Assembly (NCBI RefSeq): GCF_900099995.1
Contig: NZ_FNCZ01000001.1
Span: 124,001-188,000 of the forward strand
Length of the DNA: 64,000 bases
From: Winogradskyella thalassocola
GTDB taxonomy: Bacteria > Bacteroidota > Bacteroidia > Flavobacteriales > Flavobacteriaceae
Direction of reading: 5' to 3'
How positions within the stretch are numbered: position 1 is the stretch's first letter; each line of letters begins with the position of its first letter. The notes below the pieces were generated by a model. That model was not told the DNA's origin, searched no databases, and saw only the letters and a list, made by a program, of their open reading frames with translations. This document shows positions 1 through 8,682 of the stretch, piece by piece. Made by a program: the position numbers and the translations under genes.

Positions 1-237
1 CAAAAGCAATCCATTTTAATTGAACAATTTGAAGGGCAAGGTGCCGATTTATTTCTTTTTGATAGTCGCACCACTAATGAAGAAGTTACAGAATCCTTCA
101 CTAATTTCAGAAAAGGGTTCTTAGTGGAAGCTACAGCTGGCTTTGCTCGTATTGGCCCGAGTCTTGGAGCACGTTATGTGTTTAATTTAGAAGACGATTA
201 TAATTATTTACAACTTTATGCGATTTGGAAATTCTAG
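1..237 (+). CDS. C-terminal fragment of a possible outer-membrane or secreted protein
   Basis: An open frame enters from the left edge and ends at TAG 235-237, leaving 78 residues. I do not recognise the family. The visible part has alternating hydrophobic and polar residues and ends in an aromatic residue (...AIWKF), a pattern common at the last strand of outer-membrane beta-barrels in Bacteroidota. It lies 22 bp before the CHAT/TPR gene on the same strand, so the two may be cotranscribed. Function is unknown. Confidence 0.6.
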   Translation, partial: QKQSILIEQFEGQGADLFLFDSRTTNEEVTESFTNFRKGFLVEATAGFARIGPSLGARYVFNLEDDYNYLQLYAIWKF

Positions 238-259
238 TTTAAAAACGGTTCCATAATAA

Positions 260-2851
260 ATGAAAAAAGGACTCATTTTAATTTTTATGCTGGTCTTCGG
301 AACTTGTTTTGCTCAAGATTTAGAAGAGGCTATTTACGTGGCTACTGAAACGTTTAGTCAAAATCAAACAGATGAAGGTTTAGAGGCATTGAATAAAAGT
401 AGTCTTCAATTTGAAACACAACTTAATACAAAGGATGAGTACTATGCTTTTATAAATCTATTAGTTAATAAAGCGTACTATCTCGATAAAACAAATAGAA
501 AAAAGGAAGCGATTAGAAGCTACGAAAAAGCACATCAGCTTTATAACGACCACAATATTTCATCTTATGATATTGTAGAGTATTGTTTGATTCCTTTAGG
601 TATTCTCTATCATAAAACGAATGCCTATATAAAAGCAGAACAAATTACCACCTATTATCTTCAACTTGCCGAAAAACAACATAACAAACAACAACAAATT
701 TCTGGTTACATTAATTTGGCAAAGCTCTATCAATCGTTACATAAACATCAGCAAGTCATTGACATTTCGAATAAAGGGCTTAAAGTTGAAGGCATAATAA
801 AACATCAAAAACAAAACCTCAACTATATAAAAAGAAAAAGTAATCTACTTATAAAAAGCAACCAAAAGCGATTGTTTCTGGAAAATGATGTCATTGTTCC
901 AAGACGTGATCTTGGCACTATTGAAGCCCTTCAACTCCACTACGAATCGGCTATAAACAATAAAGATTATGAGAAAGCTTATTCGTATTTAAATCGTTTA
1001 AGACCTCTAACAATTAATAACCTTTCCACAGCACGAAGTAGAGCGCAATTTAGTTTTCAGGAAGCACAATTAAATTTTAAACGCAACGAAAATGACAAAG
1101 CTATTGCTAAATTAAAAAATTGCTTAGCCATTTTATTACCCAATTTTGACGGCACTCAATTACCAAAAACAACCGATTTATATCCCGAAAACACCTTTAT
1201 AGATATTTTCGATTTATGGGCAGAGTTAGAAACTAAACCTGAAACCATATTGCATTATTATGATTTAAGTTTTTTCGTTTCAGACTTACTCGCACAAGAA
1301 AATACCAGCCAAGAAAGCTATATAATTAATGCAAGCATCAACAAGAACCGCAGTGAAAAATGTATAGCCATACTATACAATATGTTTCAGCTAAAAGGAG
1401 AAAGCCACTATGCCGAACGTGCTTTTAACTACGCAGAATACACTAAAGCTTCAGCCCTAAAATGGTATACTAACAAAACGACACTTTTAGAAAAACACCC
1501 AACTGATAGCCTTCTTTTAAAAGAACATTATTTATTAAAACAGCAACAACAATTATCTAACAGATTACTTAATAGACCTATAAATAGAGCGCAATTGCAA
1601 TTATTAGATCGCGATAGTTTACAATTAAAACTCATAACTACAAGCACTAAATTAAAGCAATTACAAGATTCTATTAATAAAAGATATCCTTCAAATTATT
1701 CGAAGAGTATAAATATAGCCAACCTAAAATCGAAATTAAACATAGACAACGCCTGTTTAATAGAATACTTTTATGGGAAAAATAACTTGTATCAATTTGT
1801 ATTTACACCAAATCATATTGATTTTCAACACATAGAATTATCAGAATCCAACAAACTTAAAATTGCAACATTTATAGATTATTTTGATAATGCTTCCGTT
1901 ATCAACAATAATATCTCTCAGTTTACTGATGATGCATTTGAACTCTATGAATTTTTAAAATTGAATGAAATTAGCACTTATGAAAATGTAGTGATGATTG
2001 CAGATGGTTTTTTAAATTTTATTCCATTTGAAAGTTTGCTAACAGAACAAACAGCAAATTCTAATTATTCAAAAATGCCATTTTTAGTTAAGAAACACCG
2101 CTTAGCTTATCATACAAGTGCTTTATTTTATACGGATACAAAACCTTATCAGTTCAAGAATTCTGCTTTGGGTGTGTTTCCTGTTTTTGGTAATAGTAAT
2201 TTAAAACTCACCTATTCTTTAGATGAAGCAGAACGTATAGACGATGAAATTAAAACTGAGTTTTTAATGTATAATGCGGCCACCAAAAAAGATGTGTTAG
2301 ACCAAATAAACCAATACAGTATTCTGCACCTTTCTACGCATGCTCATAGTGGTGATTTTACAACTCCGGCCAATATCGATTTTATAGATTCAAAATTGTA
2401 TTTACAAGAGTTGTACAATCTCGATCTAACAAATGACTTAGTTGTTTTAAGTGCCTGTGAAACAGGAGTTGGAATGCTTCATAAAGGAGAAGGTAGCATG
2501 AGTTTGACTCGTGGCTTTACATATGCCGGTATTTCTAACTTAGTAGTTTCACTTTGGAAAATTAATGACTTATCGACCTCGAAACTGATGTCTAGTTTTT
2601 ACAGCGATCTCAGAAAAACAGAGTCTGCTTTTTCTGCCAATCAAAACTCCAAATTAGCGTATTTAAATAATCCTGACATTTCCAATATTAAAAAGTCCCC
2701 CTATTATTGGAGTGCTTTTGTCTATTTTGGTGACTTAACGGTATCAAAACCTTCTAGCAACTACAATTTGTATGTCTATTTCATCTTAGGCTTGATAGTT
2801 GCATTCTTAAGTTGGTTACTAATTTTTAAACAAAAATCATGGAAACGTTAA
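260..2851 (+). CDS. Secreted TPR-CHAT domain protein (caspase-like peptidase fold)
   Basis: An 863-residue protein. It starts with a clear signal peptide (MKKGLILIFMLVFGTCFAQ). Residues about 30-430 are helical, TPR-like repeats. The C-terminal third is a CHAT domain, a relative of caspases and separases. The expected His-Cys dyad is visible: His694 in HLSTHAH and Cys733 in LSACETG. A single membrane helix near residues 835-857 is followed by a basic tail, so the protein is probably anchored in the inner membrane with its TPR and CHAT parts in the periplasm (inferred). Its last 13 bases overlap the next gene, an aspartic protease, and a NarL-type regulator follows, which suggests one proteolytic signalling unit. 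CHAT proteins are known in HetF and in the caspase partner of type III-E CRISPR; the target here is unknown. Confidence 0.85.
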   Translation: MKKGLILIFMLVFGTCFAQDLEEAIYVATETFSQNQTDEGLEALNKSSLQFETQLNTKDEYYAFINLLVNKAYYLDKTNRKKEAIRSYEKAHQLYNDHNISSYDIVEYCLIPLGILYHKTNAYIKAEQITTYYLQLAEKQHNKQQQISGYINLAKLYQSLHKHQQVIDISNKGLKVEGIIKHQKQNLNYIKRKSNLLIKSNQKRLFLENDVIVPRRDLGTIEALQLHYESAINNKDYEKAYSYLNRLRPLTINNLSTARSRAQFSFQEAQLNFKRNENDKAIAKLKNCLAILLPNFDGTQLPKTTDLYPENTFIDIFDLWAELETKPETILHYYDLSFFVSDLLAQENTSQESYIINASINKNRSEKCIAILYNMFQLKGESHYAERAFNYAEYTKASALKWYTNKTTLLEKHPTDSLLLKEHYLLKQQQQLSNRLLNRPINRAQLQLLDRDSLQLKLITTSTKLKQLQDSINKRYPSNYSKSINIANLKSKLNIDNACLIEYFYGKNNLYQFVFTPNHIDFQHIELSESNKLKIATFIDYFDNASVINNNISQFTDDAFELYEFLKLNEISTYENVVMIADGFLNFIPFESLLTEQTANSNYSKMPFLVKKHRLAYHTSALFYTDTKPYQFKNSALGVFPVFGNSNLKLTYSLDEAERIDDEIKTEFLMYNAATKKDVLDQINQYSILHLSTHAHSGDFTTPANIDFIDSKLYLQELYNLDLTNDLVVLSACETGVGMLHKGEGSMSLTRGFTYAGISNLVVSLWKINDLSTSKLMSSFYSDLRKTESAFSANQNSKLAYLNNPDISNIKKSPYYWSAFVYFGDLTVSKPSSNYNLYVYFILGLIVAFLSWLLIFKQKSWKR

Positions 2852-3279
2852 AAGACTTCCTCTTAAATAAAGGCTATTCTAAAGTAAAATTAAAACTGAC
2901 TAAAACCAATCATTTTGAAATAAAAGCCTCTATTAACGGCGTAAAAGGACGCTTTATATTAGACACAGGAGCATCAAGCAGTTGTGTTGGTTTTGAAGCT
3001 ATTGAACGTTTTAACCTTAAAGTAAAAGATTCTGAAATTAAAGCCGTTGGTGCCGGAGCTTCTGACATGTTGACGCAAATCTCTACATCTAATGCAGTAA
3101 AGTTAGGAAAATGGAAGAAAAACCGTGTGGCGCTGATTCTTTTTAATTTATCTCATGTTAATAATGGTTTAATAAATCATAACGCAGATCCTGTGGATGG
3201 TATTATTGGTGCAGACATCTTAAAAAAAGGCAAAGGCATTATAGACTACAATAAGAAATACTTGTATTTAAAACTGTAA
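2839..3279 (+). CDS. Retropepsin-like (clan AA) aspartic protease
   Basis: A 146-residue protein with the single-lobed retropepsin signature: the catalytic Asp lies in LDTGASSS near residues 42-49, and a later hydrophobic-Gly segment (DGIIGADIL) fits the conserved second part of the fold. Such enzymes act as homodimers, each subunit supplying one Asp. There is no signal peptide, so it is probably cytoplasmic, unlike the exported CHAT protein upstream. The start ATG lies inside the last codons of the CHAT gene (13-bp overlap), so translational coupling is likely. Substrate is unknown. Confidence 0.82.
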   Translation: METLKDFLLNKGYSKVKLKLTKTNHFEIKASINGVKGRFILDTGASSSCVGFEAIERFNLKVKDSEIKAVGAGASDMLTQISTSNAVKLGKWKKNRVALILFNLSHVNNGLINHNADPVDGIIGADILKKGKGIIDYNKKYLYLKL

Positions 3280-3333
3280 TCCTATTTTAACTATAAATAG
3301 TGATAAGAAATTTTATATGCTGAAGATTCTTCT

Positions 3334-3341
3334 TACCTTTA
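3334..3341 (+). promoter_or_regulatory. Possible -7 element of the response regulator gene
   Basis: TACCTTTA matches the Bacteroidota -7 consensus TAnnTTTG at 7 of 8 positions, 19 bp before the ATG at 3361. The regulator could therefore be transcribed apart from the CHAT/protease pair. Confidence 0.35.
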
Positions 3342-3360
3342 AAATAATTAATAGCAAAAA

Positions 3361-3990
3361 ATGAATCCTACAATCATTATTGCAGATGACCATCCCTTGG
3401 TACTAAAAGGTCTGCATGATTTTCTAATAGAAAAAAAGTATAACGTACTTGCAAGTGCAAAAAACGGAAAAGAAGCCTTAACGTTAATAAAGGCACATAC
3501 ACCAGACATTGCCATTTTAGATATAAAAATGCCTTTTCTAACGGGCTTACAGATTGCTGAAAAATGCAAAAAGGATAAGATAGCGACTAAAATAATTCTT
3601 ATTACTTTCGAAAAAGATGAAAAAACATATTATGATGCCAAAGCATTAGGTATCTATGGTTATGTTTTAAAAGAATTTGCACTTGTAGAAATTGAAAATT
3701 GCATCTCCTCTGTAAGAAAGGACAACTCTTATTTTAGTCCTGAATTATTAGAATTTTTAGAATTAAATGAGCTTCCAGAAAATTTTGATTTATTAACCAA
3801 TCACGAAAAAGGAATTGTTAAATTAATTTCTCAAAACAAAACCGGAGTAGAAATAGCAGAATTGCTTTTAATTTCACCTAGAACTGTGGAAAAACACAAA
3901 AGCAATATCATAAAAAAACTAAAATTAGAGAGTAAACAAAACAGTTTACTCATTTGGGCTAAGGAAAATTCTGAATTTTTTGATACTTAA
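3361..3990 (+). CDS. NarL/LuxR-family response regulator
   Basis: A 209-residue two-domain regulator. The receiver domain (about 1-120) has the acidic pair Asp9-Asp10, the phosphoacceptor Asp54 in ILDIKMP, and a conserved Lys in YVLKE. The C-terminal domain (about 145-209) is a GerE/LuxR helix-turn-helix (EIAELLLISPRTVEKHKSNIIKKL). No kinase gene is adjacent in the window; the sensor could be elsewhere, or the TPR/CHAT protein could feed into it (speculation). Two 7-2-7 palindromes of the geometry bound by NarL-type dimers lie downstream at 4010 and 4201 and are likely targets. Confidence 0.92.
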   Translation: MNPTIIIADDHPLVLKGLHDFLIEKKYNVLASAKNGKEALTLIKAHTPDIAILDIKMPFLTGLQIAEKCKKDKIATKIILITFEKDEKTYYDAKALGIYGYVLKEFALVEIENCISSVRKDNSYFSPELLEFLELNELPENFDLLTNHEKGIVKLISQNKTGVEIAELLLISPRTVEKHKSNIIKKLKLESKQNSLLIWAKENSEFFDT

Positions 3991-4009
3991 TTCTAAAAAA
4001 AACACAAAC

Positions 4010-4025
4010 TACGTAAAGTTACGTA
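4010..4025 (+). promoter_or_regulatory. 7-2-7 palindrome A, candidate response-regulator site
   Basis: TACGTAA-AG-TTACGTA is a perfect inverted repeat of heptamers 2 bp apart, the 7-2-7 layout used by NarL-type dimers. It starts 20 bp after the regulator stop codon. The following 11 bases (TAGTATGGTAT) are nearly repeated after site B. Confidence 0.55.
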
Positions 4026-4060
4026 TAGTATGGTATTCTTTTTTTTATGACCTTTACTGC

Positions 4061-4087
4061 ATGTTACAAATGTAGGGGTTGTAACAT
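4061..4087. repeat. 27-bp inverted repeat in the intergenic region
   Basis: ATGTTACAA and TTGTAACAT are perfectly complementary 9-base arms around a 9-base spacer. No T-run follows, so it is more likely an operator or an RNA hairpin inside the short unit 4036-4180 than a terminator. Confidence 0.5.
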
Positions 4088-4148
4088 ACGATTTGCTATT
4101 AGTTAATTCTAAAAAATATAGGATTGATTAATTCTTAGGGATTACTTT

Positions 4149-4180
4149 GGCCTTGAACTTTTGTTCAAGGCCTTTTTTTT
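4149..4180 (+). terminator. Rho-independent terminator
   Basis: A perfect 10-bp stem GGCCTTGAAC / GTTCAAGGCC with loop TTTT is followed by eight T. It lies 158 bp after the response-regulator stop, so it closes either that gene or a short RNA starting near palindrome A. Confidence 0.9.
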
Positions 4181-4200
4181 ATTTAAAAAAAATTAAAAAA

Positions 4201-4216
4201 TACGTAAAGTCACGTA
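4201..4216 (+). promoter_or_regulatory. 7-2-7 palindrome B, candidate response-regulator site
   Basis: TACGTAA-AG-TCACGTA is the same 7-2-7 site as at 4010 with one change. Over 27 bases (4201-4227) the two copies differ at two positions. The downstream TAGTATTG (4218-4225) matches the -7 consensus TAnnTTTG at 7 of 8 positions, so the site would overlap the upstream promoter region of the small membrane-peptide gene. Confidence 0.55.
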
Positions 4217-4336
4217 TAGTATTGTATCATAATTAGTTGCAATTTTACATCAGCTATTAATTCATACCTGAAATAAAAACCATATAAGCTCTGAATTAAC
4301 TTATAAGTCAGAGTTTATAAAAACACAACAAGTCTA

Positions 4337-4453
4337 TGGAAGCAATGAAAAATGAGTCTACAACAAAAAGTGACAAAGTATTTATTATTTTATTAATTGT
4401 TAGTTCAATAATTGTTATATCAGCAAATATTGCTGTTAATTTCTTTAATTAAC
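4337..4453 (+). CDS. Small single-pass membrane peptide (38 aa)
   Basis: A short frame opens with M-E-A-M-K-N-E-S and codes for a hydrophilic N-terminus of about 13 residues, one membrane helix (VFIILLIVSSIIVISANIAV) and a tail of four residues. It sits between palindrome B and a strong terminator, as a unit of its own. I do not recognise a family. Coordinates may be off by one base. It could be a small membrane effector controlled by the neighbouring response regulator (inference). Confidence 0.5.
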
Positions 4454-4490
4454 TTTAACTAGTTAATCACTCTGTTGTTAGTTCGGAGTA

Positions 4491-4526
4491 AAAAAAAGCG
4501 CAATTCAAATAGAATTGCGCTTTTTT
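4491..4526. terminator. Bidirectional terminator
   Basis: A 9-bp GCGCAATTC / GAATTGCGC stem is flanked by A-run and T-run, so it can stop transcription from both sides: the small peptide gene on the plus strand and sucB on the minus strand. Confidence 0.88.
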
Positions 4527-4548
4527 AATTTTATACTTTATATGAGAT

Positions 4549-5763
4549 TTACATCTCCAAAGCTTTCTTTATATTATTATCCATTAATAACTCTTCAGGG
4601 TTTTCTAAGGCTTCTTTTATAGCAACTAAGAACCCTACGGATTCCTTACCGTCAATAATTCTATGGTCGTAAGATAAAGCAACATACATCATCGGGTGTA
4701 TCTCAACATTACCATTTACGGCTATTGGTCGCTCAATAATATTATGCATTCCTAAAATTCCACTTTGAGGTGGATTGATAATTGGTGTAGATAGCATACT
4801 ACCAAAAACTCCACCATTAGTAATAGTAAAAGTACCACCTGTCATTTCATCAACAGTGATTTGACCATCTCTGGCTCTCAACGCTAATCGCTTAACTTCA
4901 GATTCTATACCTCTAAATGATAGATTCTCCGCATTTCTAATTACTGGTACCATTAATCCTTTTGGTCCTGAAACCGCAATACTAATATCGACAAAATCAT
5001 AAGTCAACATTTCCTTACCATCTATCATAGAATTAACAGCAGGATACATTTTTAATGCTCTTACTACTGCTAAAGAAAAGAAACTCATAAACCCAAGGCT
5101 TACTCCGTGCTTCGCTTTAAAGTCTTCTTTGTATTGCCTGCGTAATTCAAAGATTGGTGTCATATTAACCTCATTAAATGTGGTTAACATGGCAGTCGTG
5201 TTTTTTGCTTCAACTAAACGTTCAGCTACTTTACGACGCAACATTGACATTTTACTGTGTGTTGTCCCTCTATTTCCTCCTGTAGGAGTTCCCATAGATG
5301 GAACTGCTTTTACAGCATCATCTTGAGTGATTCTTCCGTCTTTTCCTGTTCCAGAAACGGTACTTGCATCAATTCCTTTTTCCGCTAATACTTTCTTAGC
5401 AGCAGGACTTGCAGTGCCTGTTGCATACGTTTTAGACGCTTCAGCAACTGGTTTAGATACTTCTTTTACAGGTGATTCTTCTTTCTTTTCTTCTTTTACC
5501 GGCGCTTCTCCTCCTTCTGGTTTTGCTGCGCTAGTATCGATTAAACAAACAACAGCACCAACGGCAACAGCATCACCTTCCTCGGCTTTTAGTGTAATTG
5601 TTCCACTAGCTTCTGCTGGCAACTCTAAAGTTGCTTTGTCGCTATCTACTTCAGCTATTGCTTGGTCTTTTTCTACATAGTCACCATCTTGCACTAACCA
5701 TTCTGCAATTTCTACCTCAGTAATTGATTCGCCTGGTGAAGGCACTTTCATTTCTAAAATCAT
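4549..5763 (-). CDS. sucB: 2-oxoglutarate dehydrogenase E2, dihydrolipoyl succinyltransferase
   Basis: A 404-residue E2 subunit that transfers the succinyl group from E1 to CoA in the TCA cycle. Domains in order: one lipoyl domain (about 1-75) with lipoyl-lysine Lys43 in SDKAT; an Ala/Pro/Lys/Glu-rich linker; the peripheral subunit-binding domain (about 118-155, [15 protein letters not shown]); and the catalytic core (about 175-404) with the His367-Asp371 motif in SYDHRIIDG. Length is usual for SucB. It follows sucA by 48 bp on the same strand and shares its terminator with the opposite gene. Confidence 0.97.
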   Translation of the reverse strand: MILEMKVPSPGESITEVEIAEWLVQDGDYVEKDQAIAEVDSDKATLELPAEASGTITLKAEEGDAVAVGAVVCLIDTSAAKPEGGEAPVKEEKKEESPVKEVSKPVAEASKTYATGTASPAAKKVLAEKGIDASTVSGTGKDGRITQDDAVKAVPSMGTPTGGNRGTTHSKMSMLRRKVAERLVEAKNTTAMLTTFNEVNMTPIFELRRQYKEDFKAKHGVSLGFMSFFSLAVVRALKMYPAVNSMIDGKEMLTYDFVDISIAVSGPKGLMVPVIRNAENLSFRGIESEVKRLALRARDGQITVDEMTGGTFTITNGGVFGSMLSTPIINPPQSGILGMHNIIERPIAVNGNVEIHPMMYVALSYDHRIIDGKESVGFLVAIKEALENPEELLMDNNIKKALEM

Positions 5764-5811
5764 GCTTTATTGTTTTATTTAAGCTCTAATTTGCGTTGTG
5801 TTAATTCTCGT

Positions 5812-8568
5812 TTATCTCTGGTTGTTTTTGGTTTTATCAAAAACGTAATCTATAACTTGTTTATGTCTTTTTTTAGATCGCACAGAGCTTCCTGCTGCTG
5901 GCGCTCCATAAGGCCTTCTACTTGCTACTCTAAATTGTTTAGTCTCATCAAAATTCATTAACATATGACCGTAAGCTCCCATATTTCTAGGTTCTTCTTG
6001 CGCCCAAACAATGTCTTCTGCATTTTTATATTTCTCAAGTATTTCTCTCATAGCTTGAGCAGGCAAAGGAAATAATTGTTCTATTCTAACTAAAGCTATA
6101 TCTTCTCTTCCTAGATTTTCTTGTTCCTCTAATAAATCATAATAAAATTTACCAGTCACAAAAACCAAGGTTTTAACCTTTTCTACTTTTGCATTAGCAT
6201 CATCAATTAACATTTGGAAACTTCCATTTACAAATTCATCTACACTAGAAACCACTTTTGGATGACGCAGTAAACTTTTAGGTGTAAAAACAATTAATGG
6301 TTTTCTGTAATCCGCTTTCACTTGTCTACGCAGTAAATGAAACATATTAGCAGGTGTTGTACAATCTGCTACAAACATATTATCCTTAGCACATAACTGT
6401 AAATAACGCTCCATACGTGCTGATGAATGTTCAGCTCCTTGACCCTCGTAACCATGAGGTAATAGCATTACTAAACCGTTCTGTAATTTCCATTTGTCTT
6501 CTGCAGCAGAAATATATTGGTCTAACATTATTTGTGCTCCATTACTGAAATCACCAAATTGCGCTTCCCAAATCGTTAATGTCTCTGGACTTGCCATAGC
6601 ATAACCATAATCAAAACCAACTACTCCATACTCAGATAATAGAGAATTATAGATATAAAACTTTCCTTGTTGGTCGCTTAATTTATTATGCAGTATAATT
6701 TCTTCTTCACTATCCTCAACTTTTACAACAGCATGACGATGCGAAAATGTACCACGTTCCACATCTTGTCCAGACATTCGGACGTCATTACCATCTAACA
6801 AAATAGACCCATAAGCCAAATGCTCTGCCATAGCCCAATCTAAACGATCTTCATCAAACATGGTTTGCCTCGACTCTATTAAGCGTTGAATTTTTCTTAT
6901 GAATTTCTTTTCCTTTGGTAAATTAGATATGGTTTCAGTAATTTTCTTAAGTCCTTCTCTAGAGTATGATGTATCCACTGGCTGCATCATTTTATCCTCT
7001 TGTGCTGACGTAAAATTAATCCACTCGTTTTGCATGAATGGTGTAATCTCAGTTTTCTTTACTTTACGAGAATCCTCAAGTTTTTCCTCAAGCTTATCTT
7101 TATATTCTTTTTCAATTTTAGCAACAAAGTCATTATTAATAACTCCTTCGCCCAATAAGCGTTCTGCATAGATATCTCTTGGATTTTTATGCTTTGCAAT
7201 CGCTTTATATAATAATGGCTGTGTAAACTTAGGTTCATCACCTTCGTTATGTCCATATTTTCTATAGCCCAACATATCAATAAATACATCGCGCTTAAAT
7301 TTCATTCTAAAATGTAACGCAAATAATGTCGCGTGTACTACTGCTTCAACATCATCTGCATTAACGTGCAGAACAGGAGAAAGTGTTACTTTACCAACAT
7401 CTGTACAATACGTACTAGAACGTGCATCTAAATAATTAGTGGTAAACCCAATTTGGTTATTAACTACAATATGTATGGTTCCATTAGTTTTATAGCCGTC
7501 TAACTGCGCCATCTGTACCAACTCATAAACCAAACCTTGACCTGCAATTGCAGCATCTCCATGAACAATAATTGGTAGTACTTGTGACGGATTATCTGGA
7601 TATTTATCGTCTTGCTTTGCTCTAACTATTCCTTCCACAACAGCTCCAACCGTTTCTAAATGCGAAGGGTTTGGTGCTATATTTAGATTAATTTTTTTAC
7701 CTGCATCACTAACACGATCGCTAGTCCAACCTAAATGGTACTTTACATCACCATCAAATACTTCTTGCTCGTAATCTTTACCATCAAATTCGCTAAAAAT
7801 ATCTTTTGCAGATTTACCGAAGATATTTGTTAATGTACTTAAACGTCCACGATGTGCCATTCCCATTACAAATTCTTTCACATCATAACCAGAAGCATGC
7901 TCAATTAAAGCATCTAAAGCTGGAATTAATGCTTCTCCTCCTTCTAAAGAAAAACGTTTTTGACCTACATATTTAGTATGCAAAAAGTTTTCGAACGAAA
8001 CGGCTTCATTCAACTTTCTTAAAATTGTTTTCTTTTGATCTGGTGAGAACTGTGGATGATTGTCATTGACATTTAGCTTCTGCTGAATCCACTGAATTTC
8101 TTCAGGTTTTCTGATGTACATATACTCTACACCAATAGATTCGCAATACACTTTTTCTAAATGATCAATAATAATTTGCAACGTTGTAGATCCTAAACCT
8201 AATACTTCTCCTGCTGAGAAAGTGGTTTGCAAATCGCTTTTTGACAATCCGAAGTTTTCAATTTCGAGGGTTGGAGCATATTTACGTCTTGCTCGTACAG
8301 GATTTGTTTTAGTAAACAAATGACCTCTACTTCTATAACCATCAATAAGTTTTAAAACTTGAAATTCTTTTTGAACCTGTTCTGGTATTTGCGTAGAAAC
8401 ACCTTCTACAATTTCACCATCTAATCCGTAATTTTCGGATCCAAAGTCGTAACCTTGAAAAAAGGCACGCCAACTTGGTTCTACAGAGTCTGGGTTTTTT
8501 AGGTATTGGTCGTATAAATCAGCAAAATATGCTGTATGTGCCGCGTTGAGAAAGGAATATTTATCCAT
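5812..8568 (-). CDS. sucA: 2-oxoglutarate dehydrogenase E1
   Basis: A 918-residue thiamine-diphosphate E1 that decarboxylates 2-oxoglutarate and reductively succinylates the E2 lipoyl arm. The short N-terminal segment (YSFLNAAHTAYFADLYDQYLKNP) is typical of E1o and binds the complex. Core motifs include GMAHRGRL, the TPP segment HGDAAIAGQG...NNQIGFTTN, and a C-terminal transketolase-like part (PHGYEGQGAEHSSARMERYLQ is the E1o signature area). Full length. It is first in the sucA-sucB pair and divergent from the barrel gene at 8683. Confidence 0.97.
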   Translation of the reverse strand: MDKYSFLNAAHTAYFADLYDQYLKNPDSVEPSWRAFFQGYDFGSENYGLDGEIVEGVSTQIPEQVQKEFQVLKLIDGYRSRGHLFTKTNPVRARRKYAPTLEIENFGLSKSDLQTTFSAGEVLGLGSTTLQIIIDHLEKVYCESIGVEYMYIRKPEEIQWIQQKLNVNDNHPQFSPDQKKTILRKLNEAVSFENFLHTKYVGQKRFSLEGGEALIPALDALIEHASGYDVKEFVMGMAHRGRLSTLTNIFGKSAKDIFSEFDGKDYEQEVFDGDVKYHLGWTSDRVSDAGKKINLNIAPNPSHLETVGAVVEGIVRAKQDDKYPDNPSQVLPIIVHGDAAIAGQGLVYELVQMAQLDGYKTNGTIHIVVNNQIGFTTNYLDARSSTYCTDVGKVTLSPVLHVNADDVEAVVHATLFALHFRMKFKRDVFIDMLGYRKYGHNEGDEPKFTQPLLYKAIAKHKNPRDIYAERLLGEGVINNDFVAKIEKEYKDKLEEKLEDSRKVKKTEITPFMQNEWINFTSAQEDKMMQPVDTSYSREGLKKITETISNLPKEKKFIRKIQRLIESRQTMFDEDRLDWAMAEHLAYGSILLDGNDVRMSGQDVERGTFSHRHAVVKVEDSEEEIILHNKLSDQQGKFYIYNSLLSEYGVVGFDYGYAMASPETLTIWEAQFGDFSNGAQIMLDQYISAAEDKWKLQNGLVMLLPHGYEGQGAEHSSARMERYLQLCAKDNMFVADCTTPANMFHLLRRQVKADYRKPLIVFTPKSLLRHPKVVSSVDEFVNGSFQMLIDDANAKVEKVKTLVFVTGKFYYDLLEEQENLGREDIALVRIEQLFPLPAQAMREILEKYKNAEDIVWAQEEPRNMGAYGHMLMNFDETKQFRVASRRPYGAPAAGSSVRSKKRHKQVIDYVFDKTKNNQR

Positions 8569-8607
8569 TTTACTTTTTGAGACGTTGTCGTTTCAACATA
8601 ATTTAGT

Positions 8608-8615
8608 CAAAAATA
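8608..8615 (-). promoter_or_regulatory. -7 element of sucA
   Basis: Read on the minus strand the bases are TATTTTTG, a perfect TAnnTTTG, about 40 bp before the sucA ATG. A second perfect match, TATATTTG, lies at 8626-8633. Confidence 0.5.
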
Positions 8616-8682
8616 CAACTTTTGACAAATATAGATAAGGATTTATTATATTTATAACATATTGAATAGAACTAATAAAGCT

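Noticed and set aside
5327..5680. Long frame antisense to sucB (117 codons)
   Set aside because: It mirrors the lipoyl and Ala/Glu linker region of sucB; the Ser/Ala-rich composition is a by-product of the opposite codons and no start context or motif supports it.
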